Below are positions 45,636 through 57,575 of a stretch of DNA of 64,000 bases, piece by piece (the first letter of the stretch is position 1; every line of letters starts with the position of its first letter). Origin of the DNA: Amphiduros pacificus (lineage: Eukaryota > Annelida > Polychaeta > Phyllodocida > Hesionidae); the NCBI GenBank assembly GCA_949316495.1, contig OX439008.1:19043290-19107289 (forward strand), read 5' to 3'. The position numbers and the translations under genes are program-made. The notes below the pieces were generated by a model, which saw nothing but the letters and a program-made list of their open reading frames with translations, was not told the origin of the DNA and did not search any database.

Positions 45636-46164
45636 TAAATTGTATTTTAAATCATAAATCAAAGTAATTAACCCCCTCATCCTTCTCGTGGAGATCAGTT
45701 CCCGAACAGAACTCCATCGCAAAGACGTTGGTTGGTAAGAAGAGATTGAATTCTGCAAGTATTTTCTCAATTGTGCATAATAGCCCGCCATTGTTTTAGT
45801 ATTATGTAATGCACTGAAGAAAGTAGTATTTAACAAAGCAAAACCACACTGTACATCAGACATTGCGTCATTAAATGCCCAGAATAAATGCGTAGGAATT
45901 TTGAAATGGCGATGTGTTGTCATATGGATGTTTTTGAAATATCTTGGAATATCTTCGTTGTTTGATCATGTAAATTATTTAATGCAATACTAAACAAAGA
46001 TATGGACTGCATACCATTTTTGTCATTCATTTTTTATCTTTATTTTTTCAAGTACTGATAGTTAATATTGTAAACTATTGAAATAAAATGTCTTCACATT
46101 GATATCAGAATTGACTATTAGATTGAAGAGCAATGCAAAAATAATGTGCAGACACCCCCCACAT

Positions 46165-46325
46165 ACCGTACAAGACATAGTGTCCCACAAGAGATAGTGT
46201 CCCACAAGAGATAGTGCCCCACAAGAGATAGTGTCCTACCAGATATAGTGTCATACAAGAAATAGTATTGTACAAGACATAGTATCCTACCAAAGATAGT
46301 GCCATACAAGACATCCTACAAGAGA
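46165..46325. repeat. 17-bp minisatellite, ~9 copies
   Basis: The unit GTGTCCCACAAGAGATA recurs with substitutions just downstream of gene B. Confidence 0.9.
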
Positions 46326-46576
46326 TAATGTCATACATTCACATGGAAAGTCTGTGATCATGTGTACTCTGCATTACATGGGTAGCATTCAATAACTACC
46401 TCTGCAGTCATTGCCCTATATTTGATACCATTCTGAATTTGGAATTCCACAAGTTATAAATATTTGCCTTGCTCACAAAAATATCAAATTTGAATTGACC
46501 AACATCAGGTTGTAATCAGGTGTCTGACACAAACTGACCAATCAGTACAACTGCCAGTATAAAACAAATCTTTTAA

Positions 46577-46711
46577 TATTCTTTCACCAATCAGTGGACA
46601 GCCAGATTTTTATGAATACTGACGACTTGTGACCAATCATGTGTGCAGATTTATACCTTTGGAGGCACGGACTGATATGAGAGAGAAGTCCTGTTATGAA
46701 GGGTAGTGATC
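46577..46711. repeat. Dispersed repeat family R3, SINE-free copy
   Basis: It matches 30535-30639 plus 30962 to about 31000 and carries GATATGAGAGAGAAGTCCTG where the other copy has a SINE and its target duplication. It therefore represents the empty site. Confidence 0.8.
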
Positions 46712-46834
46712 CTGTTGAGGGAATCATTAAAATGAATTCTGACAGAATATGTTTATCCTGCGCTCGGTTGGGTGTGATAGTGCCTTGTTCTTCTATGCAA
46801 ATATCATGACCAATTGAACAATAGGGGGAACAAA

Positions 46835-47052
46835 ATCTTATTTATAGGGTGTTCCACCACTCAATCACAGGGTTTTCGCATTTCTCTTGGAACACATTTC
46901 AACTTGATGAAAGAAAGCTTTAGTTACAGTTTCTTATAATGTTTTGCTATCTTAGAATTGCGTGGCTTACATCCTTTAGGTTTTAGGATTTTAAAAATTA
47001 AATTTGATACACCAGATTGAGAGAAGTGTGGTGCAAGAGATTTCATGCCCTT
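46835..47052 (+). repeat. Dispersed repeat family R1, copy 2
   Basis: AATCTTATTTATAGGGTGTT, then CCACCACTCAATCACAGGG, runs to GTGGTGCAAGAGATTTCATG. It is co-linear with the copy at 23726-23972. Confidence 0.75.
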
Positions 47053-47059
47053 AAGTTTA

Positions 47060-48480
47060 TACAATTTTACTACGTTTGGACACATAGCTGGTGGTATCAT
47101 GAGGGAGATTTAAATCTGTTTTAATCCATTATGAACTACAGTTGCCCTTTGAACTCACCGTAATAAAGCAAACGTGTTTGTCACGGCAGTAACATCATTG
47201 TCTTAGAATATATTAGATTTCTTAGTATCAATCACTCAATGGATCACCAATATCTGCGTGTTAGTCCCGTTAATGATGAATCTTGGTTGCCATTCACCTA
47301 TCGGAGTTCTTTGTTATTGAGATGAACGTAGACATGGAATAGTGTCCTCTCAAAAAGAACAAGTGATGAAAATTACTCAATTGTATAGATACCACACTTG
47401 GGTGGTCCTTGCGAAAACAGCCCAGGACCTGTTTTTTAACTACGATTTTCATCTTCGGCTAATAAGAAAGTTTGGTTGATCAAGCAGCGTCTTTTAGACC
47501 CAGAAATATTTGTCATCATTAAGAGTGACATATTATATTTAGTGTGATGTAGTAGTGATGTCGGCCACATTTCCATACCCCGGTCTTGAATATAAATGCA
47601 CAGTCATTAATCACAAATTAAAATGGTTTAGGTCTGTGAAGTGTTACCTCTTAAAATTATCACTTTCATTTATATCAAGAATATTTAACATTCAATGAAA
47701 ATAAATGACGGCTCAATTTATATATGTTATGACCGATATGGGGCGGTTTAGTGACCAAGAGGAGGTCGCATAATGACCGTCAGAGGGCGTGTAAGTCGGG
47801 CCGCTAGAGCAGCGGGGTTCACAGCGGCGAGGAGATGTGGTGAACCCCATCAATCTCACCGTCAGACTGGGATGGAGCGTGTCCAGGGTTCAAAATATTT
47901 CTTTCTCAATGTAATAGTAGGGAGGGAAATCTTGGGAATCTGATAAGCAAAGCAGCAAAACAGATTTGATTACATCAACTGAAGTAAATTATTAGCAGTG
48001 CAATGTATATTTGCCAATCATATAGTCTGCTCAATTTCAATTTCTCTAAATTTCAAAATCATTCTTATAACCAGTAAACAGACAGAGTTATATCGCACTT
48101 TGGATAAGTTATGTGTTCAATTTATCATCATACTCTTTCATACAATCTTATCTTAGATTGTCTTTTGAAATCGTAGGTATCTCCATTTTGAATTGTGGGC
48201 TTACTCATTAGGCCTGTCTCATTTCACGTTTGAAGTCGAGGTACATTATGAACCACTGTGTTGTGCAAGCATCACATGATATAAAGTACACCATCTTTGA
48301 TTGGCTCATTGTATATTCAAACTGTTGTGCCCTATTCATAGGATTTTACCATTTCCCCATGTGATGGCTGTTCATTAAGTTATTACAATTATTCATTATT
48401 CCGTTTTCAATCATTGATATTGGTATTTATCCATTCCCAATAATTTCAACAAAAACATGGATATTTGCCTCATATCAAGA
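47060..48480. other. Intergenic sequence with a short GC-rich patch
   Basis: No gene was seen. A GC-rich patch at 47735-47890 (GTCGGGCCGCTAGAGCAGCG) stands out from the AT-rich surroundings, but I could not identify it. Confidence 0.35.
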
Positions 48481-48769
48481 CTGGCTGCCTGGAGACGCGT
48501 GTGACTCCTGGTGGGACCTTGTCATGTTTTGATCTCGCCCACTTTTGACCACTGACCACCGTGATAATGCAAGAGAACTGCCGCCATTCGCCGAAGATCT
48601 CGCACCCATTCCCGTGAGGGACGAGACGAGAGCGAGAGATCGCTATAAATTCATGGAAACTCCATCCAATTTGGATGACTTTACGCGTGGGACTTGGCGA
48701 GGGCGCGGTGTCTCCTCTTCATTATTGGTACACCCTCCTTCATTTCTTATATGATATCTCAGCATTGCT

Positions 48770-48912
48770 CATCTAATGATAAACCAATATCAGGACCATT
48801 TAATGATCTCCTGCCTGAGATGCAGTATTTTTCTGCATGCGCACTTCTCAAAGTGAATCAGACATTATTATGGAATGGAACTATACGGCTTAATCTTCGG
48901 CCAAAAGACAAG
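48770..48912 (+). CDS. Possible isolated exon with a strong donor
   Basis: A frame encoding SGPFNDLLPEMQYFSACALL, then KVNQTLLWNGTIRLNLRPKDK, ends at a strong donor, GACAAG|GTAAGA (48913). Candidate acceptors (ATATCTCAG, AATATCAG) lie upstream. No partner exon was found, since the 5.8-kb satellite and a transposon follow. Low confidence. Confidence 0.2.
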
Positions 48913-49249
48913 GTAAGATAACGTTTCAATATTTAAGGAAAAAAATGATATTGTGTGTGAAAAGTTCAACAGATTATATCGCATCATAACAGTAGATCTG
49001 ACATATTACCCAAAGACACAGAGATATTGAATAGTGCTAATAATATCTTTATCTTCTGACTCGCTTTGGGGACTTAACCTGATCTTGGGTGAATAACGGC
49101 AGTGGCCGCAAGGCAGTCTATGAACCATTCGATTTTCAGCCGCCCAAATGAGACCCCATTGACTCCACTGCCTACCAAAAAATGAGCACCAATTGATATC
49201 TGAATGAAAGATATTTACAAATATTAAGAAAGGTAAAGGTTAATTATCA

Positions 49250-52200
49250 TGCACTGAGAGTATCAAGTATAGGAGGTGATGGTACCAAGTATAGGAGGTG
49301 ACAGTACCAAGTATAGGAGGTGACAGTTTACCAAGTATAGGAGGTGATGGTACCAAGTATAGGAGGTGACGGTACCAAGTATAGGAGATGACGGTACCAA
49401 GTATAGGAGGTGACGGTGCCAAGTACAGAAGGTGACGGTACCAAGTAAAGGAGGTGATGGTACTAAGTATAGGAGGTGATGGTACCAAGTATAGGAGGTG
49501 ATAGTACCAAGTATAGGAGGCGACGGTACCAAATATAGGAGGTGACGATACCAAGTATAGGAGGTGACGGTACCAAGTGTAGGAGGTGACGGTGCCAAGA
49601 TTAGGAGGTGACGGTACCAAGTAAAGGAGGTGATGGTACCAAGTATAGGAGGTGATGGTACCAAGTATAGGAGGTGACGGTACCAAGTATATGAGGTGAC
49701 AGGACCAAGTATAGGAGGTGACAGTACCAAGTATAGGAGGTGACGGTACCAAGTATTGGAGGTGACGGTACCAAGTATAGGAGGTGACGGTACCAAGTAT
49801 TGGAGGTGATGGTACCAAGTATAGGAGGTGACGGTACCAAGTATAGGAGGTGACAGTACCAAGTATAGGAGGTGACAGTACCAAGTATAGGAGGTGATGG
49901 TACCAAGTATTGGAGGTGACGGTACCAAGTATAGGAGGTGACGGTACCAAATATAGGAGGTGACGAAACCAAGTAAAGGAGGTGACGGTACCAAATATAG
50001 GAGGTGATGGTACCAAGTATAGGAGGTGATGGTACCAAGTATAGGAGGTGACAGTACCAAGTATAGGAGGTGACAGTACCAAGTATAGGAGGTGACAGTA
50101 CCAAGTATAGGAGGTGACAGTACCAAGTACAGGAGGTGACGGTACCAAGTATAGGAGGTGATGGTACCAAGTATAGGAGGTGACAGTACCAAGTATAGGA
50201 GGTGACAGTACCAAGTATAGGAGGTGACAGTACCAAGTACAGGAGGTGATGGTACCAAGTATAGGAGGTGACAGTACCAAGTATAGGAGGTGACAGTACC
50301 AAGTATAGGAGGTGACAGTACCAAGTATAGGAGGTGACAGTACCAAGTACAGGAGGTGACGGTACCAAGTATAGGAGGTGACGGTACCAAGTATTGGAGG
50401 TGACGGTACCAAGTATAGGAGGTGACAGTACCAAGTATAGGAGGTGACAGTACCAAGTACAGGAGGTGACGGTACCAAGTATAGGAGGTGATGGTACCAA
50501 GTATAGGAGGTGACAGTACCAAGTATAGGAGGTGACAGTACCAAGTATAGGAGGTGACAGTACCAAGTATAGGAGGTGACGGTACCAAGTATTGGAGGTG
50601 ACGGTACCAAGTATAGGAGGTGACGGTACCAAGTATTGGAGGTGATGGTACCAAGTATAGGAGGTGATGGTACCAAGTATAGGAGGTGACAGTACCAAGT
50701 ATAGGAGGTGACAGTACCAAGTACAGGAGGTGATGGTACCAAGTATTGGAGGTGACGGTACCAAGTATAGGAGGTGACGGTACCAAATATAATAGGTGAC
50801 GATACCAAGTAAAGGAGGTGACGGTACCAAATATAGGAGGTGATGGTACCAAGTATAGGAGGTGATGGTACCAAGTATAGGAGGTGACAGTACCAAGTAT
50901 AGGAGGTGACAGTACCAAGTATAGGAGGTGACGGTACCAAGTATAGGAGGTGACAGTACCAAGTACAGGAGGTGACGGTACCAAGTATAGGAGGTGACGG
51001 TACCAAGTATAGGAGGTGACAGTACCAAGTATAGGAGGTGACAGTACCAAGTATAGGAGGTGACAGTACCAAGTACAGGAGGTGACGGTACCAAGTATAG
51101 GAGGTGACAGTACCAAGTATAGGAGGTGACAGTACCAAGTATAGGAGGTGACAGTACCAAGTATAGGAGGTGACAGTACCAAGTATAGGAGGTGATAGTA
51201 CCAAGTATAGGTGGTGACAGTACCAAGTACAGGAGGTGATGGTACCAAGTATAGGAGGTGACAGTACCAAGTATTGGAGGTGACGGTACCAAGTATATGA
51301 GGTGACAGTACCAAGTATAGGAGGTGACAGTACCAAGTACAGGAGGTGACAGTACCAAGTATAGGAGGTGACAGTACCAAGTATAGGAGGTGACAGTACC
51401 AAGTATAGGAGGTGACAGTACCAAGTATAGGAGGTGACAGTACCAAGTACAGGAGGTGACGGTACCAAGTATAGGAGGTGACAGTACCAAGTATAGGAGG
51501 TGACAGTACCAAGTATAGGAGGTGACAGTACCAAGTACAGGAGGTGACGGTACCAAGTATAGGAGGTGACAGTACCAAGTATAGGAGGTGACAGTACCAA
51601 GTATAGGAGGTGACAGTACCAAGTACAGGAGGTGATGGTACCAAGTATAGGAGGTGACAGTACCAAGTATTGGAGGTGACGGTACCAAGTATATGAGGTG
51701 ACAGTACCAAGTATAGGAGGTGACAGTACCAAGTACAGGAGGTGACAGTACCAAGTATAGGAGGTGACAGTACCAAGTATAGGAGGTGACAGTACCAAGT
51801 ATAGGAGGTGACAGTACCAAGTATAGGAGGTGACAGTACCAAGTACAGGAGGTGACGGTACCAAGTATAGGAGGTGACAGTACCAAGTATAGGAGGTGAC
51901 AGTACCAAGTATAGGAGGTGACAGTACCAAGTACAGGAGGTGACGGTACCAAGTATAGGAGGTGACAGTACCAAGTATAGGAGGTGACAGTACCAAGTAT
52001 AGGAGGTGACAGTACCAAGTACAGGAGGTGACGGTACCAAGTATTGGAGGTGACGGTACCAAGTATAGGAGGTGACAGTACCAAGTATAGGAGGTGACGG
52101 TACCAAGTATAGGAGGTGACAGTACCAAGTATAGGAGGTGACAGTACCAAGTACAGGAGGTGACAGTACCAAGTATAGGAGGTGATGGTACCAAGTACAG

Positions 52201-55085
52201 GAGGTGACAGTACCAAGTATAGGAGGTGATGGTACCAAGTATAAGAGGTGACGGCACCAAGTATATGAGGTGATGGTACCAAGTATAGGAGGTGATGGTA
52301 CCAAGTATAAGAGGTGACGGTACCAAGTATTGGAGGTGACGGTACCAAGTATAGGAGGTGACAGTACCAAGTATAGGAGGTGACAGTACCAAGTATAGGA
52401 GGTGACAGTACCAAGTATAGGAGGTGACAGTACCAAGTACAGGAGGTGACGGTACCAAGTATAGGAGGTGACAGTACCAAGTATAGGAGGTGACAGTACC
52501 AAGTACAGGAGGTGACGGTACCAAGTATAGGAGGTGATGGTACCAAGTATAGGAGGTGACAGTACCAAGTATAGGAGGTGACGGTACCAAATATAGGAGG
52601 TGATGGTACCAAGTATAGGAGGTGATGGTACCAAGTATAGGAGGTGACAGTACCAAGTATAGGAGGTGACAGTACCAAGTATAGGAGGTGACGGTACCAA
52701 GTATAGGAGGTGACAGTACCAAGTATAGGAGGTGACAGTACCAAGTATAGGAGGTGACAGTACCAAGTACAGGAGGTGATGGTACCAAGTATAGGAGGTG
52801 ACGGTACCAAGTATAGGAGGTGACGGTACCAAGTATAGGAGGTGACGGTACCAAGTATTGGAGGTGATGGTACCAAGTATAGGAGGTGACAGTACCAAGT
52901 ATAGGAGGTGACAGTACCAAGTATAGGAGGTGACAGTACCAAGTACAGGAGGTGACGGTACCAAGTATAGGAGGTGACGGTACCAAGTATTGGAGGTGAC
53001 GGTACCAAGTATAGGAGGTTACAGTACCAAGTATAGGAGGTGACGGTACCAAGTATAGGAGGTGACGGTACCAAGTATAGGAGGTGACGGTACCAAGTAT
53101 AGGAGGTGACGGTACCAAGTATTGGAGGTGATGGTACCAAGTATAGGAGGTGACGGTACCAAGTATAGGAGGTGACAGTACCAAGTATAGGAGGTGACAG
53201 TACCAAGTATAGGAGGTGATGGTACCAAGTATTGGAGGTGACGGTACCAAGTATAGGAGGTGACGGTACCAAATATAGGAGGTGACGATACCAAGTAAAG
53301 GAGGTGACGGTACCAAATATAGGAGGTGATGGTACCAAGTATAGGAGGTGATGGTACCAAGTATAGGAGGTGACGGTACCAAGTATAGGAGGTGACGGTA
53401 CCAAGTATAGGAGGTGACGGTACCAAGTACAGGAGGTGATGGTACCAAGTATAGGAGGTGACAGTACCAAGTATAGGAGGTGACAGTACCAAGTATAGGA
53501 GGTGACAGTACCAAGTACAGGAGGTGACAGTACCAAGTACAGGAGGTGACATTACCAAGTATAGGAGGTGACAGTACCAAGTATAGGAGGTGACAGTACC
53601 AAGTATAGGAGGTGACAGTACCAAGTATAGGAGGTGACAGTACCAAGTACAGGAGGTGATGGTACCAAGTATAGGAGGTGACAGTACCAAGTATTGGAGG
53701 TGACGGTACCAAGTATATGAGGTGACAGTACCAAGTATAGGAGGTGACAGTACCAAGTACAGGAGGTGACAGTACCAAGTATAGGAGGTGACAGTACCAA
53801 GTATAGGAGGTGACAGTACCAAGTATAGGAGGTGACAGTACCAAGTATAGGAGGTGACGGTACCAAGTACAGGAGGTGACGGTACCAAGTACAGGAGGTG
53901 ACGGTACCAAGTATAGGAGGTGACAGTACCAAGTATAGGAGGTGACAGTACCAAGTATAGGAGGTGACAGTACCAAGTACAGGAGGTGACGGTACCAAGT
54001 ATAGGAGGTGACAGTACCAAGTATAGGAGGTGACAGTACCAAGTATAGGAGGTGACAGTACCAATTATAGGAGGTGACAGTACCAAGTACAGGAGGTGAC
54101 AGTACCAAGTATAGGAGGTGACAGTACCAAGTACAGGAGGTGACGGTACCAAGTATTGGAGGTGACGGTACCAAGTATAGGAGGTGACAGTACCAAGTAT
54201 AGGAGGTGACAGTACCAAGTATAGGAGGTGACAGTACCAAGTCCAGGAGGTGACGGTACCAAGTATAGGAGGTGACGGTACCAAGTATTGGAGGTGACGG
54301 TACCAAGTACAGGAGGTGATGGTACCACGTACAGGAGGTGACAGTACCAAGTATAGGAGGTGATGGTACCAAGTATAAGAGGTGACGGTACCAAGTATAG
54401 GAGGTGATGGTACCAAGTATAGGAGGTGATGGTACCAAGTATAAGAGGTGACGGTACCAAGTATTTGTGGTGACGGTACCAAGTATAGGAGGTGACAGTA
54501 CCAAGTATAGGAGGTGACAGTACCAAGTACAGGAGGTGACAGTACCAAGTACAGGAGGTGACAGTACCAAGTACAGGAGGTGACGGTACCAAGTATAGGA
54601 GGTGACAGTACCAAGTATAGGAGGTGACGGTACCAAGTACAGGAGGTGACAGTACCAAGTATAGGAGGTGACAGTACCAAGTATAGGAGGTGACAGTACC
54701 AAGTATAGGAGGTGACAGTACCAAGTATAGGAGGTGACAGTACCAAGTACAGGAGGTGACGGTACCAAGTATAGGAGGTGACGGTACCAAGTATTGGAGG
54801 TGATGGTACCAAGTATAGGAGGTGATGGTACCAAGTACAGGAGGTGACAGTACCAAGTACAGGAGGTGACGGTACCAAGTATAGGAGGTGATGGTACCAA
54901 GTATAGGAGGTGATGGTACCAAGTATAGGAGGTGATGGTACCAAGTACAGGAGGTGATGGTACCAAGTACAGGAGGTGAAGGTACCAAGTATAGGAGGTG
55001 ATGGTACCAAGTATAGGAGGTGATGGTACCAAGTATAGGAGGTGACAGTAACAAGTACAGGAGATAACAGTACCAAGTCTAAGAG
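49250..55085. repeat. 22-bp satellite-like array, ~5.8 kb, ~265 copies
   Basis: The unit is GGTACCAAGTATAGGAGGTG plus AC. Main variants are AGTACC for GGTACC, TACAGG or TATTGG for TATAGG, GGTGATGG, and occasional ACCAAATAT or AAGTAAAGG. Blocks of several units recur. The unit has no stop codon on the minus strand and 22 is not a multiple of three, so all three minus frames stay open for kilobases with a 22-residue period (66 = 3 x 22 bases). That makes the long frames here artefacts of the unit. The array abuts a DNA transposon at its right end. Confidence 0.98.
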
Positions 55086-55196
55086 GTGACATTACCATGA
55101 ACATGTATAGAAAACATATTACAGGGGCCCCCATAGGGTTTTAGGATTATTGGATTTTTGGCCTAAAAAAGAGGGATTATTGGATTTTTGGGGTGA

Positions 55197-57215
55197 AATA
55201 TCTGGGATTTTTGGATTTTGAGGAAAGTGTTTAGGATTAATGGATTTTTAATTGATGTGGTGTATTGTCAAGATGGGTATGTGCTTGTGGCAGAAAAAGG
55301 TGCCAAACAAATCAGAGTGATAGATGTAAAAGGTGAAACATTATTCAATCCTCAACGGATGACAGTTGCACAGCTGCATAAGGCACTTTTGTCTGTAGGT
55401 TTATTGGAGAATAGAAATGTCAAGAAGGTAGAACTACAAAAGAAGCTCACAGATTACATGACTTACTCAGAGAGCAGTCAAACAGATATTGTCCAGTTGA
55501 AAGAAAAATTCACACCAGCAGCCCTTGCTATTGATGATCATGGAAATCTTCTGATTTCAGATATTGAGACAAAATGTATTTTGATTGTTCAAAAGCATTC
55601 AAATGGTCTTTGCCTAGAGGGAAGAACTTCCCAAATATTGAGACATGAGACTCCTTTGGTGTATGGTCTGGCTGTCAGAGATCATAAACTTTATTTTAGC
55701 TCTAGTGATACTGAAGCTGGTGGCATATACAAAGTCAAAAGGGTAGAAGACAGCAATGTATATCAAGAGTCACAATCAAAAATCCTGACCAATGTACAGG
55801 TTCATGGACTTGCAGCACATATAGATGGACTAGTGTTCACTGACAAAGTCACATACCAAGTCAAGTTGATAAATGTGGATACAAGTGACACAATAGTAAT
55901 AGCTGGAACAGGAGAAAGGGGTAATCAAGATGGCTCCTTTGCAAAATTTACACAACCAACAGCCATATGCACAGAAATAGAGTCAGTTTTTGTGGTTGAC
56001 ACAGCATTGGTTAGGGTTTGTGTAATATCTAGTGGAAAGGCATTGGTTTTATTTTTGAAACATCTAAATGAATTTGCATTAGCTGTTGGCCTACACATGC
56101 CAGGTCAGAAACCTGCACAAAAACTGCTTCCAGATATAATACACACAATAGAGGATGTTGATAACTTCCTAAGTGGATGCAATAACATCATACAGCAGCA
56201 AACAGGCAAAAATAATCCCCAAGGACCTGATGGGGCCTGCTCCCAACAATGCATTTCTGATGTCAAGTGGATAATTTCAGGCCTAAAAAGTGTTCAAGAT
56301 ATTTTTGACAGAATCAACCAAAATTATAACTCTAGCATATCAGCTGCCCAAACTCTTGTAGTAGAACATTTATTTTCAAGAATGAGAGAAGGTCTTGACA
56401 TGCCCCTATCTTTACAATTTGCATACAAGTTTGCATCATGTACGAGGGAACTTTTAAAGCAGATGTGCCATTGTAGTTTTCTATATTTTACCAGCAGAAA
56501 ATCATATTACAAGAGGAGTAAAATACCATTGGAATACACAGAACTGCCACAAATGGCCAACACCTCAAAGGCAAATATCACTGAGAATGATTTGAGAGAT
56601 TTATCTATGTGGCGTGAAAAATTTGGACAAAGTGTACGTCAAAATACTGTTAGGAATTTAAGCACAAAGGATAAGCCTGGTACCTTGCCACTCAATGTTT
56701 ATGTGAGTGACAGAGTCATACCAATACCAGTTGATTTTGAATCATCAACTGGTGGCCAGAGTGTGTTGGAGCCCTCACAAGGGAGAAGTGTCTATGTCAA
56801 AAAAGGTTCTGTTGTAGTTATTAACACAATCAAACATGTGCATATATGTAAACTGAGGCAAGATATGCTTGAGAAGGGAAAATGTAAAGGGGAAATCTAC
56901 TTGCAGAGCCCACTTGAGCCCACAGAGTTCTCAAATCAAAAACAATGTGTCATAGATAGAGAAAATGTCATCACTGTTTTAGATGATACTAACTATGAAT
57001 ATGTTCCAAAGGATGATATAATTGTTCTGAATGAGGAGGTTTTGATCAATCTTTTGGACCTGATAAAGGATCAGGGTGATACGGAGACACCCAATGAGCA
57101 GCAAGAGTTAATTAGTGAGGAATTATCTCAGTTGTCATTTACTAGTGACACAAGGGCCACTAGGCCTAAAAGAGTTTCAAAAAAAAGGAAAGACACAGAT
57201 TACTTTTTTTACTAA
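55197..57215 (+). CDS. SAP-like/NHL-repeat protein of the TIR element
   Basis: The frame is open from 55197 (stop at 55194) to TAA at 57213-57215. The first in-frame ATG is 55359, yet blade-like residues (DGYVLVAEKGAKQIRVID) precede it, so an upstream start or exon is probably missing. From the ATG: a SAP-like motif (MTVAQLHKALLSVGL), an NHL repeat (PAALAIDDHGNLLISDI, about 55512-55560), further blades (VHGLAAHIDGLVFTD) and VIAGTGERGNQDGSF...QPTAI. Around 56270-56470 comes DVKWIISGLKSVQDI, then QTLVVEHLFSRMREG and LQFAYKF. These resemble the LENFFxxIR...PTxxQF tail of P-element/THAP9 transposases. The C-terminus has a nuclear signal, RPKRVSKKRK. No DDE core was seen. Likely a nuclear element protein with DNA-linked function (inference). 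Confidence 0.78.
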   Translation, partial: NIWDFWILRKVFRINGFLIDVVYCQDGYVLVAEKGAKQIRVIDVKGETLFNPQRMTVAQLHKALLSVGLLENRNVKKVELQKKLTDYMTYSESSQTDIVQLKEKFTPAALAIDDHGNLLISDIETKCILIVQKHSNGLCLEGRTSQILRHETPLVYGLAVRDHKLYFSSSDTEAGGIYKVKRVEDSNVYQESQSKILTNVQVHGLAAHIDGLVFTDKVTYQVKLINVDTSDTIVIAGTGERGNQDGSFAKFTQPTAICTEIESVFVVDTALVRVCVISSGKALVLFLKHLNEFALAVGLHMPGQKPAQKLLPDIIHTIEDVDNFLSGCNNIIQQQTGKNNPQGPDGACSQQCISDVKWIISGLKSVQDIFDRINQNYNSSISAAQTLVVEHLFSRMREGLDMPLSLQFAYKFASCTRELLKQMCHCSFLYFTSRKSYYKRSKIPLEYTELPQMANTSKANITENDLRDLSMWREKFGQSVRQNTVRNLSTKDKPGTLPLNVYVSDRVIPIPVDFESSTGGQSVLEPSQGRSVYVKKGSVVVINTIKHVHICKLRQDMLEKGKCKGEIYLQSPLEPTEFSNQKQCVIDRENVITVLDDTNYEYVPKDDIIVLNEEVLINLLDLIKDQGDTETPNEQQELISEELSQLSFTSDTRATRPKRVSKKRKDTDYFFY

Positions 57216-57392
57216 TTTTGAATATGTTCAAAAGGATTGGGTGTCTCCGTATCACTATAACAGTGAGATTACTGTTAATTTCAAACTCTGTGGGCTCAAG
57301 TGGACTCTGCAAGTACATTTTGTAATGTGGCATGACCTGTGTGAAACACTAAATATCATGTTATATCATGCATGTTATGTAATTCATTGCCA

Positions 57393-57398
57393 AATAAA
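57393..57398 (+). other. Poly(A) signal of the TIR element gene
   Basis: AATAAA lies 178 nt after the stop and inside the element, so the element carries its own transcript end. Confidence 0.5.
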
Positions 57399-57575
57399 TT
57401 TGTACTAAATGTAAACATATTTTAGGATTTTTTGTTTTATACTTTTGGATTTTTAGATTTGAGGGGAAAAATATTTAAGGATTTTTGGCTACAAAAGATA
57501 AGGATTTTTGGATTTTTAGGTAAAAAAAGGGGGATTATTGGGTTTTTCATACCCCCCTATGGGGGCCCCATTACA

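Larger units (their letters stand above)
55124..57569 (+). mobile_element. TIR element carrying an NHL-repeat protein, 2446 bp
   Basis: Perfect 15-bp terminal inverted repeats (GGGGCCCCCATAGGG at 55124-55138 and its complement at 57555-57569) are flanked by the 6-bp direct repeat ATTACA (55118-55123 and 57570-57575). Inside both ends are several copies of GGATTTTTGG / GGATTATTGG in the same orientation. One long plus-strand open frame fills the middle, with a poly(A) signal AATAAA at 57393-57398 before the right end. The structure is that of a cut-and-paste DNA transposon, but the protein is not a recognisable full transposase. The superfamily is not assigned: 6-bp duplications occur in only a few families. 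It is inserted at the edge of the 22-bp array. Confidence 0.85.

Noticed and set aside
45978-46338. Minus-strand frames with LVGHYLLW / SCMTLYLVG repeats downstream of gene B
   Set aside because: They come from the 17-bp minisatellite at 46165-46325.
48545-48754. A 69-codon plus-strand frame (MTTDHRDNARELPPF...)
   Set aside because: It begins at TTG rather than ATG, has no splice partner and no recognisable domain. The GC-rich patch may be regulatory instead.
49240-55134. A 1964-codon minus-strand open frame, with three more long ones in other frames
   Set aside because: It is the 22-bp tandem array read in any minus frame. The unit has no stop codon, the peptide is a strict 22-residue echo of the repeat, and its 5' end runs into the transposon end.
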